Positions 35,965-47,600 of a stretch of DNA of 64,000 bases are shown here, piece by piece. Position numbers and translations under genes: made by a program. Below the pieces are notes generated by a model. It was not told where the DNA came from. It searched no databases and was given only the letters and a program-made list of their open reading frames with translations. The stretch is from Datnioides undecimradiatus (lineage: Eukaryota; Chordata; Actinopteri; Lobotiformes; Datnioididae): the NCBI GenBank assembly GCA_008933995.1, contig WARS01001888.1, positions 842,877-906,876 of the forward strand. Direction: 5' to 3'. Each line of letters starts with the position of its first letter. Within the stretch, counting starts at the first letter, position 1.

Positions 35965-36168
35965 GGCGTCTGCAGGTAGACTCTGCCCACACTGTTTGTG
36001 TTGACTGACGTCTTGGCAGGTTGAACTGAGGAAGACTGTTTGTGTCTGCAGACACGTTTGAACAGAGTCTGGAGGTGAGAGCATTTCCTCTATGGAGTCT
36101 GTGCCTGTGAGGAGGAGGTCCTGTCTGCTGCGGCTCCGAGAAAACTGCCCTTTCAGGAAGCTGCGCAG
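35965..36168 (-). other. Weak candidate terminal exon
   Basis: On the minus strand an acceptor (TTTGCCTGCGCAG) is followed by 67 open codons and a TAA stop. The frame has a basic start (FLKGQFSRSRSRQD) and a polar, Ser/Thr/Gln-rich remainder. A second frame is also open here, so the open length alone proves little. I found no partner exons. It could be the cytosolic tail of a membrane protein or just chance. Confidence 0.15.
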
Positions 36169-36402
36169 GCAAAAATACGGTCAGGATAAATTCATGTTTC
36201 AGTTATGTTGAATTAAAGTGGAACAACCACAAATACATACTGTTAATGTTTATGTTATTAAACTGAATAAAGTGGAACTTACAGAAACTCTGCAGACAGT
36301 TTGAGTTCAGCTTTAACTTGAGTTCAACGTTTCTAAGCTGTTTGTTGGCTTCATGTTCACATTACTACACAGAGAAACACACTGAGCATAAAAACAGATT
36401 AA

Positions 36403-36440
36403 ACTGAGTGCTCAAACATGGTCACTTGCCCGATAAGGGG
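36403..36440 (+). mobile_element. Right-end fragment of the piggyBac-like MITE
   Basis: The last about 38 bases match the right end of the MITE at 18381-18546 (GTCACTTGCCCGATAAGGGG), followed by TTAA at 36441-36444. The left end is gone. Confidence 0.5.
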
Positions 36441-36449
36441 TTAACTTCA

Positions 36450-38273
36450 CAAAGGATGGCTTCAGGTTATGTTCCAAAATTTTACAATGTTCCTCAGAAT
36501 TCATGATTTTCTGGACTACGTGGAGTTGTCCTGGTCCTGAGGATGAAAAGCAAGCCCTTGAAAAGGCCGTGGCTGATCAGTTATGTGATCACCTGCAGAG
36601 GAGCAGTTTATTTGTCCTGCTAGACCTCAGTGCTGCATTTGACACCATCGATCACAGTATCCTACTACAGAGACTAGAACATGTCATTGGCATAATCTTA
36701 TCTATCTGACAGATTCCAGTTTGTCCATGTTAATAACGACTCGTCCGTGCACAATGGTTAATCATGGAGTTCCACAGGGTTCTGTGCTTGGACCATTGTT
36801 GTTCTCCCTATACATGCTCCCCCTAGGCAATATTATTAGGAAGCACAACATAAATTTCCACTGCTACGCCCGATACACAGCTATATTTGTATCTGAAACC
36901 AGAAAAACAGATCAGTGGTAGACTTCAGACATGTCTGACAGACAGTAAAGGCCTGGATGACTTATAATTTTCTGCTTCTAAATACGGAGCAAAACGCTGA
37001 AGTGATTTTGTTTTTGGGCCTAAACACCTCTCAAGAGACAGGTTATCTGACTTCCATAGTCACTGGATGGTGTTACCCTGGCCTCCAGTTCTACCGTGTG
37101 AGGAACCTGGGGAGTCATATTTGACCAGGATATGTCCTATCAGCCCCTGCTAGGCAGGGGTCACTAGGACTGCCTTCTTTCATAGCAACATAGCTAGATT
37201 AGGAGTATCCTGTCCATGTGATGCCAGCTGGTCCCACGCATTTTGTTCGTCAAGCCTGGACTATTGTAATTCCTTGTTGTCAGGTTGTCCGACTAGCTCA
37301 CTGCAAAGCCTCCAGCTCATCCAAAATGCTGCAGCAAGGGCTGTGATTGGAATTAGCAAGACAGATCGTATTTCTCCAGTTTTAGCTTCTCTTCATTGGC
37401 TCCCTGTAGAGTCCAGAATAGATTTTAAAGTCCTTCTTCTTACCTACAAGGCTATGTGACCCAAGCTCCGTGTACCTCAATGAGATGCTAAGTCCCTATC
37501 AACCCAACAGATCCGCCGCTCCCAGAGTGCAGGTTTGCTTGTGGTTCCCAGAATCTCAAAAGTAGAATGGAGGCCGAGGCAGCTGGCTATCCAGGCTCCT
37601 CTCTTGTGGAACCAGCTGCCAGTCTGGGTCCGAGAGCAGGCTACCCTCTCTACTTTTAAAAGTAAAACTTAAAACCTTCTTGTTGACAAAGCTTACAGCT
37701 AGCTCTAGTACCATGTGAACTACATCCACATGCCATCCCTAGTTATGCTGCTATAGGCGAGGCTGCTGAGGACATCCTGGTGCGTCTCCTCCCTCCTCTT
37801 CCCTCTCTCTCCTTTAAACTCCATTAACTCTGTGTCCTCTCTCCCCTAGTGCTGTACTTGTTTCTCTCTCTGGTCTCTCTCTCTCTGTACCTCTCTACAG
37901 ATACCTGTGGCTCCCAGAGCTGAACATCTGACCTGTGGCTCCACCGACCACTGCCCGTGTCTCTACTGCCTATTGCTGTCATTTGCTGTCATTATTCTAT
38001 ATTGCTCCCTCTCACTCTCTCTCTCTCTCTCTCTCCCCCAACCAGTCTCAAGACAGATGGCCGTCCACCTAGAGCCAGGATCTGTCCAAGGTTTCTGCCT
38101 GTTAAAAGGAAGTTTTTCCTTGCCACTGTTGCCAAGTGCTTACTCATGGTGGAACTGTTGGGTGTAACTAACAGTAATGAGTGTGGTCTAGACCTGCTCT
38201 GTTTGTAAAGTGCCCTGAGATGACTTTTTGTTGTGAATTGGCGCTATATAAATAAAATTGAATTGAATTGAAT
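36450..38273 (+). mobile_element. Longest L2/Maui-like LINE copy with RT remains
   Basis: RT motifs are readable in broken frames: [19 protein letters not shown] (36600), [18 protein letters not shown] (36750), then LIQNAAARAVIGISKTDR (37330). The full 3' UTR block follows and it ends in ATAAAATTGAATTGAATTG at 38272. Many stops and indels show it is dead. It gives the best internal reference for the shorter L2 tails elsewhere in the window. Confidence 0.8.
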
Positions 38274-39252
38274 AGATCTTAACGTTCCCACCACCATGCT
38301 TCACTGTTGGGAGAAGCTTCTTTTAGTGGTATGCAGACTTTTCATCACACATGGCAGTTTTGGTTGTGACCAGTTCAATTTTGGACTCATCTGTCCACAG
38401 AATGGACTTCCAAAAGGCTTCAGGTGTCTCCAGGTGCTCTCTGGCAAAGTTGAGATGGGCAGCTTTGTTCTTTTTTGTGAGCAGAGGCTTCTTCCTAGCA
38501 ACCCTTCCGTGTAAGCCATGTTGATTGAGTTTTCTTCTTATTGTGGAAGCATGCACATGTGTCCCAGATGCAGCAAGAGAGGTCTGCAACTCCCTAGATG
38601 TTATGTTTGGGTTGGCATTTACCTGAACTATCATTTTTCTTGTGGCTCTTGCTGATATTTTATGTGGTCCACTTCTAGGCAGGGTTGCAGTCTTTCTCAG
38701 TGCTCTCCATGTGTAGATGATCTGCCTCACAGTGGAACGATGAAGCTCAAATGTTTTTGAGATGACTTTACAGCTTTCCCCAGACAAATGTGCTGTCACT
38801 ACCCTCTTCCTGAGGTCCTCTGAGATCTCTCTTCCTCTCGGCATGATTGACCTGTATGCATTTACCTGGGTAAGACTAAAGTGACCTGGTTTTATCTCGG
38901 TTTCAGTCAGTGGTGCGCAGTTTCTACCCTGAACATCTCTCAGGTCATTGGTAAATTTCAGTGGTTAATTCAGCCACCAGTTTGTCCCACCTGATTCTAC
39001 TTAACTGCTTGTTTTAAGCAATGCACCTCAGGGTTCACTAACCTTCGCATCTACATAAGTTGACCAAAAACTCTTTTTAATTTAGTCTTGACTACACAGT
39101 TTATTTAAAAACAAATAAAAATATTGGATTGATAAACCTATACCTGTTATTTCACATAAAAAATAATTGTTCTGATTAAATAAGGAAATCAGGCTGAAAT
39201 AATAGAAAACTCCAAAATGCTCAAGAGGTTCACAAACTTTTGAGCAGCACTG
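38274..39252 (-). mobile_element. 3'-truncated Tc1-like transposon
   Basis: One terminal repeat end is present (CAGTGCTGCTCAAAAGTTTG on the minus strand, ending at 39252 next to TA). The transposase frame runs from 38844 (MPRGREISEDLRKRVV) through the helix-turn-helix region to the first catalytic Asp (ILWTDESKIEL). After that a deletion joins it to a short piece resembling the TVKHGGG motif, and the rest and the other end are missing. The break lies exactly at the L2 tail at 38273. It is a different Tc1 family from the copy at 12.2 kb. Confidence 0.8.
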
Positions 39253-40008
39253 TAACTGGCACCACCTGCCCTGCCGACTGTGTGAACTGTATTCACTGCA
39301 CCTCTGATGGTATGCCATCACCTGGAGAGTTGGAGGCTGTACCTAGTTGGTCCCTACCTTTACTGACAAGCAGACTGACACTCACACAATGACATATACA
39401 CAATAAATCAAAATAAAGGTCAGACACAGATGAACAAGGGATAAAAAACTGCTGTTTTCATCAAAAATATCTAAAACATTGTGTTTCACAGTGTTAATAT
39501 GTGAGGGACAGTGAAATACTGAATCAAGCCACACAGCTGATAAAATAAACAAACCATACTGCACTAGATTTAAGCCACTGACTGAAAATGAAGGCAGCTC
39601 CCACAGTGAACGGTTGCAGCGCTCAGGAGGCTGTACAGCAGCTGAGGTGACCTGTTTAACCAGCAAGTCCAAACTATGAGGCCACTTGGCCAGAAACAAG
39701 ATGTGACCACTTCTGTCTTGTTACCAGAATATACAACAGTGAAACCATGAACAACCCCGTGAACAATAAGGGATGTTCACCTGGGTGCTGCTATTCACTG
39801 AAAGTATCCCAAAGACAGTGACATGACTTTTTTTTATTCATAAACTTTCTGTGCCTTGTTTTTTGCTTTTAAGTCACAGCAGAGAATAGGGTTATTTAAG
39901 GTTGTGTGTGATGATTGTCAGCAGAGGTCTAAAGCAGGGTTTCTTAGTTCTTAGTTGATGAACACATCCACAGTTCAGACCTTTAACCTCTGGTTTCCTC
40001 TTCAACAG

Positions 40009-40777
40009 ATGTGTCGACAGTGACCTCCTCTCCCACTGCTTCATACTGGAACAACATAGGCCTGCACGCCAGCAACCAGCCAATCAGCTCAGGGTATCCA
40101 GAAGCCTTTCCACCTCTCTCCACGTGCTGCAGTGTCTATGCTGCTAAACAGTCAGAGGCAGCTGCAGGTGAGTGTTGGCCCAGTGTTGTCCAGTATAACC
40201 AGTACACAGTATTTACAGTTTGGACCAAACTCTTTCCCTTTGTCTCCTTGTTCTGTTGTCTGATGTGCAGATGTTCACATGGAGGAAGATCCTCTTGCTG
40301 CAGAGAACCGACACAACCAGCAGAACCCAGATAACAGAGCTGAGGACTGCATGGGTGAGTGGACAGGTTTCCTTCTTGCAGTGTGCAGTGAGAAGCAGTT
40401 CATTGTGTGGTCTGTAAACCTGCAGGATGGTAAAACTTATTTTGTCAGATTTTACCCTGAGAAGAACAGAATTTGTGTTTTGTTTTCATATTCTTCATAT
40501 TTAAATCAAAATGAATTCAACAGTAAATATACTATTTAGTTGAAAGGTGTCATTTTAATCAGGCTATAAAAACAAGTTGATAGATGTTTTTACCTTAATG
40601 CTGAACAAACAAGAGAAACTGTCTTAAAAGTCATGATTAACTATTCTATCACAAACTAAATCAACACACACTGATGAAGCGTTTGACTCTGCAGACCATG
40701 ATTCTCTCAAAGCCAACAGCTACAGTATTACTGCAGATGCCTACATAGCTCTGCAGCTCCAGCAGGCTGGAGCCTGA
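40009..40777 (+). CDS. Last three exons of an unrecognised plus-strand gene (partial)
   Basis: Exons 40009-40167, 40271-40354 and 40695-40777 (stop TGA) each follow a good acceptor; the first two end in GTGAGT donors. All junctions are phase 1 and each exon opens by completing an Asp codon. The first two exons are 159 and 84 bases, so either can be skipped without losing frame. The readable tail has 108 residues and is polar, with many Ser, Gln and Asn, no helix-forming hydrophobic stretch, and the end ADAYIALQLQQAGA. No in-frame ATG is available in the first exon, so upstream exons are needed; I could not find them in the repeat-rich 34.5 to 40 kb. Symmetric phase-1 exons are common in the tails of receptor or adhesion genes, but that is only a hint. 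I do not recognise the family. Confidence 0.5.
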
Positions 40778-41661
40778 ACACAGAGAAGCACAAGACCAGT
40801 ATAAGAAGAATACACCAGTGTATAGAGCTGATAACTGCACAGAAGTGATCCAGACCCTCTTAAAGCTTCCTGACTTTTTGAGCTGAAGCCGTTTCTTCTT
40901 CTGTTTCAGATCTGGGTGATAATGTCGATCCTGAAACTGGAGAGAGAGCACAGGGCTAACCACAGCAGCCCAACACATCATCAAACAGCTGATTATCAGC
41001 TGTGGTCATTAATAATTGTCCATGATGTTTGAATATTGAGGATCAGGTTGAAGCTGAAAGTTGTCCAGGTTTATGCATTGATGTACTGTTTTCTTTGAGC
41101 TGGTTTAGTGACTTTGACTTATGATCACCTGAAACTGAAAATCAGCAAATCCAATGACAACAAAGCTTCAAACATGGATGCTGCTGCAAAGAAGCTACAG
41201 ACTGTAAACGTGGACGTTTCACCCACGTGTTGAATGTGGCAGCACAGATCACAGTTTCATATTGGTATCCCCAACTCAGCATCAGACCAAAGTGAAGTTT
41301 GTCAAGTCTACCCTCGTGTTCCTGAGCGATGGCGCCAAGTAAAGCGTTTAAAATTAAAATCTGATGTTTGGATATAAAACGCCATCATCTCGTAGTTTTA
41401 GGTTGTGAGAAATGTGTGGATTCTAAATGCAAGCCCCTGTTTCCACCCATCCCAGCACCTGCTGGTCTGATGTGGTCTAAACTGGTTTAGTTCAGAACAG
41501 CAGACGGCTTTGATGAAAGATCTGTTTTATTGTAAAAAATAAAAATTACATATCTGAAATTTTATATTTACAGTATTTTAATAAACCCTTTAACGATAAA
41601 AGTTCTGGTATCGTCAAACTTTTTTCTGCTGTAACACAGTAGCTCTGCTGATTGGTTAATA
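40778..41661. other. Intergenic stretch between converging genes
   Basis: The 3' ends of the partial plus-strand gene and gon4l face each other here. I see no coding frame or repeat array, only the two opposed poly(A) signals near 41530. Confidence 0.5.
41526..41531 (-). promoter_or_regulatory. gon4l polyadenylation signal
   Basis: TTTATT on the plus strand is AATAAA on the minus strand. It lies about 130 bases after the gon4l stop codon. A plus-strand AATAAA (41538-41543) sits seven bases away and could serve the converging plus-strand gene at 40.0 to 40.8 kb. Confidence 0.5.
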
Positions 41662-44600
41662 TCAGTCCTCTTCCTCATTGGATGCTGCAGTTTCAGCGGG
41701 TGGAGCCTCATCCTCAGAGCTGGTCTGACGAGCCGCCGTCCGAAACAAACGCATCAAATCCCTAAACCGTCGGGACACCTAGGGGTATGAAGAACAGTTA
41801 CTAACATGTGAGTGACAGCTCTGTGAGTCTCATAAATCAGATCTAATAGTTTTAACCAATTACAGCCAACACAGATTGGAATGGCCAATCACCTCACTCG
41901 GAGTTTTGTTGCCGAGCAGAGAAGATATGGCCTGGAATGTGTTCTGATTGGCTCCTTCCTGCTGACATGTTGTCAAAATGACTCTATCTGCTTCTCTGAA
42001 AAACAGCAACAACAGACTTCAATACACAGTCACACCTCCTGCTGCTGCCTGAGGAGGAGCATGGAGGAACATGGAGGAGGTGAACCTGGTCCAGAGGATG
42101 ACTTTCTCTCCACTCGCTGTCAGAGAAATGTTCTTGGCACAGACGGGCAGATCAGGAGGAGGAGTGGACCGAAGAGGAGCAGAGAACGAGGGGGAGAGGG
42201 AGGAGGCAGAGGAGGAGGTGCAGACAGAGATAGAGGAGACAGAGGAGGCAGCTGAGGTAGAAGTGCAGATGGAGGATGTGACAGATGAGGCGATAGAGGA
42301 GCAGGAGGTGGAGGTGTTTGTGGAGGTGTTGGGTCGCACTGCCTCCTCCTTCCTGCCCTTCTTCACTGCCAGGTTTTGCTCCTTTTCACTGTTTTTCCTC
42401 TCCTCTTCATCTTCATCATACTCCTCATCATCCAGCTCTTCCTCCTCCTTCTCATCTGTCAGAGGGAACGAGCCTTCCCATGATGCACCACTTTGATCTG
42501 TCAATACAATGTAAATAGTTGGAACTAATCCACAAGTGTGTGACTGTTACTTTTCACCCAGAACAGGCAATGTGGTTACACACCTGGTTGTGGACTGTCC
42601 TCGTCCCCCTTTAAGTCTAGGTCTTTGTGGGTGGAGCTTATCTGAGAGTAAAGTGGGTCCAAACTCTTCATGGCTCTGGACACCCCTGATGTCTGGAGAG
42701 GAAAGGAACAGGTGAGACAGGTGCAACAGGTGTTTGTTAACCTCTCTACCGTTCACCCATTTACACATTATGAAACATGAAGGACACACCTTATTGCCAT
42801 GACAACGACAACATCCTTTCCTCCTATACCTGCGGATCTTTGCGTCACGACAGAGGCAGGGCCAGTCCTTCTCTGACCAATCACAGTCCTGCAAACACAT
42901 CAAAACATTGAAAGTAACTGGTGTGATTAGTCGGCAAGCAAAAGCTAACTGTGTGTTTCAGACCTTGTAGGTTCTGTGAGCGTCCATCTTCCTCCTCTGG
43001 CGTCGGCTTGTCATTGGCTGGATCTTGTGCCCCTCCTCCTCCTCCTCAAGCTCTGGGAGTGTCACTTCCTCGAAGCCGCTGGTGGCTCCTACACCGGACA
43101 CCAGCCCACCACCCTCTCCACCGTCTGACCCCCCACCCCCATCTTCCGGCCAATGAGCTTCCTCAAACTGTCCTGGACGGGCCGGAGGAGGGCGGAGCTC
43201 TTCAAAAAATACCCAAAATTCAGTTTGTAGATGCGTGTGGCCTTTTAGCAGCGTTGCCATCTGAGCTTTTAGCTGAAACACAGGAAACGTGATTTTCCTT
43301 TAATTGGCCGGGAGCCTTGATTTAAAGTTTGGTTAAACAAACGCAGCGTCTCTGAACACGTCCTCCCTCATCATCAAAGCCCTGCTGCAGACTCTGTGAG
43401 ATGAGACTCTGCAGCTGGGACTGACGTACCTCATGGATGCTGGTTGGACTCAGGTCTGGACCGGTCTGCAGGGCTTTGATGATCTTCTGATAATGTGATG
43501 GATTATCTCCAAAACTGATCTCTAACTGTCGCAGGAACCGACGGCTGCGTTCGAACGCCTGCTGCTCCTCAAACTGCAGAGTCGGGACAGAGAGCTGCAT
43601 CATAAAGTGGCGTCAGCGGGAAACAAGCATTAATGAAGAGCTCGCTGCTTTTCTCTGACCTCAGGCAGACCTCAGGTAAATCAGGCAGTCTGTGAAACAC
43701 CTGCACTGTAAACTGGCCTGTGATCGGCTTCATTAGAAACACTGAGCAAAGTTTTATCTGTCTGAACATTTTAACAGGTTGAACCAGGCACTGTGGGAAG
43801 CATGCACCCACCTGGTGAGCTACACCTGTGACACACCTGAGACACACCTGAGCTACAGCTGTGATAGACCTGAGACACACCTGTGACACACCTCAGCTAC
43901 AGCTGTGATCCTGCTGTGATAGACCTGAGACACACCTCAGCTACAGCTGTGATCCTTCTGTGATAGACCTCAGCTACAGCTGTGATCCTGCTGTGACAGA
44001 CCTTGGACCCTGTTGATTCTGCTCACCAGTCCACACTGAAGCGCCTGCTCAGGGTGCAGGAATGCAGCAAAGTCTCGAAGGAGGTCTGTCCGGTCTCCAA
44101 GGATGTGACGCAGCTTCCTGAACAGCAACATCACTTCCTGTCCTCCTGCCTGCTCAAACTCGTTCAGCAGAGTCACAAAGTTCTCTATCTGCCCAGGTGC
44201 GTCCTGCAGAACCTCACGCACCTAGAGACACAGAGCAAGAGTCAACCACACATATCTGCATCAACATGACCTCATCTGCTCCTGAATGTATGATACTGAT
44301 ACACATCTTCTTAAACTTCAGCTGCTTCATGGTCTCATGAAAAGAGCTGACAACCAGGAGCAACACGGAGGAGAACCACTGCTGCTTCATGATGTGAGGA
44401 GCCAGTTAAGGTAGCTGAAGATCAGGAGGAGGAGGAGGCGATGGCGGAGGAGGAGATCCATTTTGTTGCATGTGGCCTGATCACTTATGACTGAAGAGAC
44501 AAAACTGAAATTTTGTTTTTGGCTGCTAAACCCAGAAACAGCTGTCCTGCTCATGAAAGACCCCTGAAAACTTACTAAAGCCTAACCACGGATGGCAAAC

Positions 44601-47600
44601 TCAGCTTTGAGGATCATGTCAGTGGCCTCAGCATTTGTCAGGAATATCTCAGAGGCTTTGTTTCCAAACTGACTGACCTGCTCCAGCACTCTTACTAAAG
44701 CTAAAGGCCTTCCTCTTTAACGAAGCAGATTTTAAATCCGTGCCTTCGCTGATTTGCTCCCATCACTGGTCTGTGTGGTCCTCACGAGGAGCACTCTAAA
44801 CTGTTTTTGGACGATAGTTTGTGTTGATTAAAGCAGATTCAGATTCATCATTCAGAGTCATGTTCTGAGTATCTGTTGTCTCACCCTGTTCAGGTAACTC
44901 TGGGCGAATGCTGCATCCTTGCTCTCTCTGTGTGGGTCATTGTCCAGGATGTTTTCATCATACAACAGTAACAGTTTTGAAGCGTCTTTACTGTGACGCT
45001 CCTGGCGACTCCTCTTCAGACCCCGACGAGGTCGGCTTCGACCTGCAGAGACAGAGGACAACCTAATGAAACACGGTGAGGAGGCATTTGGCGCAGACAT
45101 GAAAAAAAAAGAAAATGGACATTTGAAAGTGGAACGACATCAGGCAGCTCTGACCTCGTCCTCGTCCAGGACACCTCCCTCCTCCTCTGGGTGTCCCCTC
45201 TCCTGACGGCATCTCCTCGTCTCTTCCTTCCTTACCACTCCTCCTTTCCCTTGACTCCTCCCCTTTGGGTCCCTCTTCTTCCTCCTCCTCCTCCTCCTCT
45301 TGGGAGCCAGGGGAGGTTGGAGAGTGATCCTCCTCGGAGTCTCCATCGGCACAGAGCCGCCGCTCCGCTGCCAGCCATGTGAGCTGCTTCATGGTCTCCT
45401 GAAAGGTTCAAAGGTCAGACACGTCACTTGGCCTCTGTAGGTTAAACTGTGACGTCCGAACCCTGAACTGGTGTCTGGTGTCAGATGAAACTGAAGGAGC
45501 AAACTTGTGACAACTGGAGATGACAAGTTTGTTACTATGAAAATGGAGTTCTTGATGACATCATCAGCATGATGCTTCCATACATACAGATGGTTGGCTC
45601 CAGCAAAGTGTAATAGGTTGGGACTGCAGTTTTAAAGCAACTGATATTTATCAGAAGTAGTCGAGAGCTCCAGCAGTGCAGGTTGTGTACAACGACAGAC
45701 CAGCAGTTTCAAGAAACACCTACACATCACTTCAATTATTCATGAGTGATGATATTCATTTGACCATTAACTGCAAAGCTCTCTGTAGCCACTGTTTAAT
45801 ATAAGCTCAGGATTCATCATTGATCACCCTTCTGACTTCAAATAATGATGATTGAGAAAGTGCAGTAGTGAGGGGGCTACAATATAAAGAGAATCAGCTG
45901 TTTCACTGCTGCTGATGTCTCCACATCCATTTAAGGATAACTGTGGGAGTGGAAAGCTAGTACATGTGTGACAGGCCAGAGGTCTCGACCTGTCATCGTG
46001 TGACTGAGCAAGGACGTCCTGTTTACCTGTAACTCTGGAACAGATAGCACTGACTCCTCAGATGCTGATGACATCACTTCCTCCTCATCTTCATCCTGTG
46101 TAAGGTCATCAAAGTCCTCCTCCTCCTCGTCCTCACCATGCCGGTCGTGATCATCATCCTTATCTTTTTCTCCATCGTCTTCCCTCTCTCCTCCTCCGTC
46201 CTCCCTCTGACCTTCCTCCTCCCCGTCTCCTCCCTGCTCCCCATCACCTCCCCCATATGTTTCCTCTTCTCCACCTCCTCCTGCACTTTGTTCCTCTCTT
46301 CCCCCCTCCTCTCTACCATTGTTTTCTCCTCCGTTAAAGCTAACCACACCTAAAACAGTCCAGTTCTCCTCCTCCCCTTTCTCCTCCTCCTCCTCCTCCA
46401 CTGCTGCACAGACTGTTGGAGAGGTCGGTGCTGATGCTGGAGCTGAACTCTTCTTCTCCGCCCTGTGTTTCTCCTCTTCCAGTTGGGGTTGTAGCCTTGA
46501 GGACATCTGCTCCAACTTCTGAACTGAACTCTGGATCTGACCAAGAGCATGCTGGGAAGTGATGGTGGGTGGTGTTGTGGGTTGAGCTAGTGGTGACCAC
46601 ACCATCTGGAGTAGGAAGTACCCTGGCTTCACAGCAGCACCTGAGCAAGGCATTATGGCATTTGTAGAGTCCGGTTTGGTGAGGCTGGGGAGGGGGAGAA
46701 GAAGGGGAATGGGACTGCAGTCCTGTTGCCTAGAAACACTCTGCTGTGTCCTGCGGCCAGCAGGAAGGCAGGAATGGACGACATCAGTGCATACGGGGTT
46801 GGCGGCGACTGTATGAAGTGCAGCCAGTGGGGCAGCCCCACCACTGCAAGATGGCGGCAGGGTCGCTGAAACAGTGGAGGGCTCAGAGAGTAAGGTGACA
46901 CTCGCAGGGGAGAGGGACAGGTAGCTGATTGGCTGTGTGCCTACCTGTGTGTCTACCTGTCTGTCTGATTGTCTCTTCACTGCTCTTGCTGTCTGCCTGT
47001 CTGGCAGTGAGTCCACCTGTTTGTACGCTGGAGCTTTGGCAAGTGGCAGCAGAGATGCATTATGGGCAAGGGTGAAGAGGCGTCTGCGGGGTGGGGGCGG
47101 GGGCCGGGACTTGTTGAGCCAGTAAGGGTGGAGCCTAAGTGTGCAGCCTGGGGGCAGGGAGGCAGGGTAAGAGGTGGAGTTTAGTTGGAACTTCTGGATG
47201 ATTGTCCGGCTGTTCTGTAAAAACCATCGGAGAACCAGAGTCAGAATTGCTGCTATCTGAACCAAACACACACACGTTAATGATTCCAGGCCTGAAAACA
47301 GCTTTAGCAGATCTGCCCAATGACCTGTGGCTGTTACTATGGTTAGCATGCACCGCACACTGTAAGTGCCAGACTTTGTGTTACTGCAAAGCTCTGACTG
47401 GAGTCTCAAACTGTGTGAATGTGTGAGAAAACTGATCGGCTGCACTTTAAGTCTGTGCCATTAGGTGATGTCATCATGCGATGTCACATGGCGGTGAGAT
47501 CACACTGTCAATGTCAAAGTTGTGCATCTACTGTTTCCTTCTTATCTGAATATTTGATCTAATCCTATAATTTGTGATAAAACATGCTCTCAGCAGCAGG

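Larger units (their letters stand above)
34462..40008. other. Repeat-filled stretch between tmem79 and the partial plus-strand gene
   Basis: It holds LINE fragments (35.08-35.65, 36.45-38.27 kb), a Tc1 remnant (38.28-39.25 kb) and A+T-rich DNA with no convincing gene. The upstream exons of the gene ending at 40777 should lie here or inside one of the larger introns, but I could not recognise them. Confidence 0.5.

Noticed and set aside
36503-38208. Several plus-strand frames that could look like host genes
   Set aside because: They contain LINE reverse transcriptase motifs and the shared L2 3' block with stops between them.
46138-46353. Hydrophobic plus-strand frame resembling a membrane protein
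   Set aside because: It is the antisense shadow of the acidic Glu/Asp-rich part of gon4l exon 20.
45931-47445. One 504-codon gene by itself
   Set aside because: Only 46027-47214 is coding; it is the largest exon of gon4l. The rest of the frame is intron read-through past the acceptor and donor.
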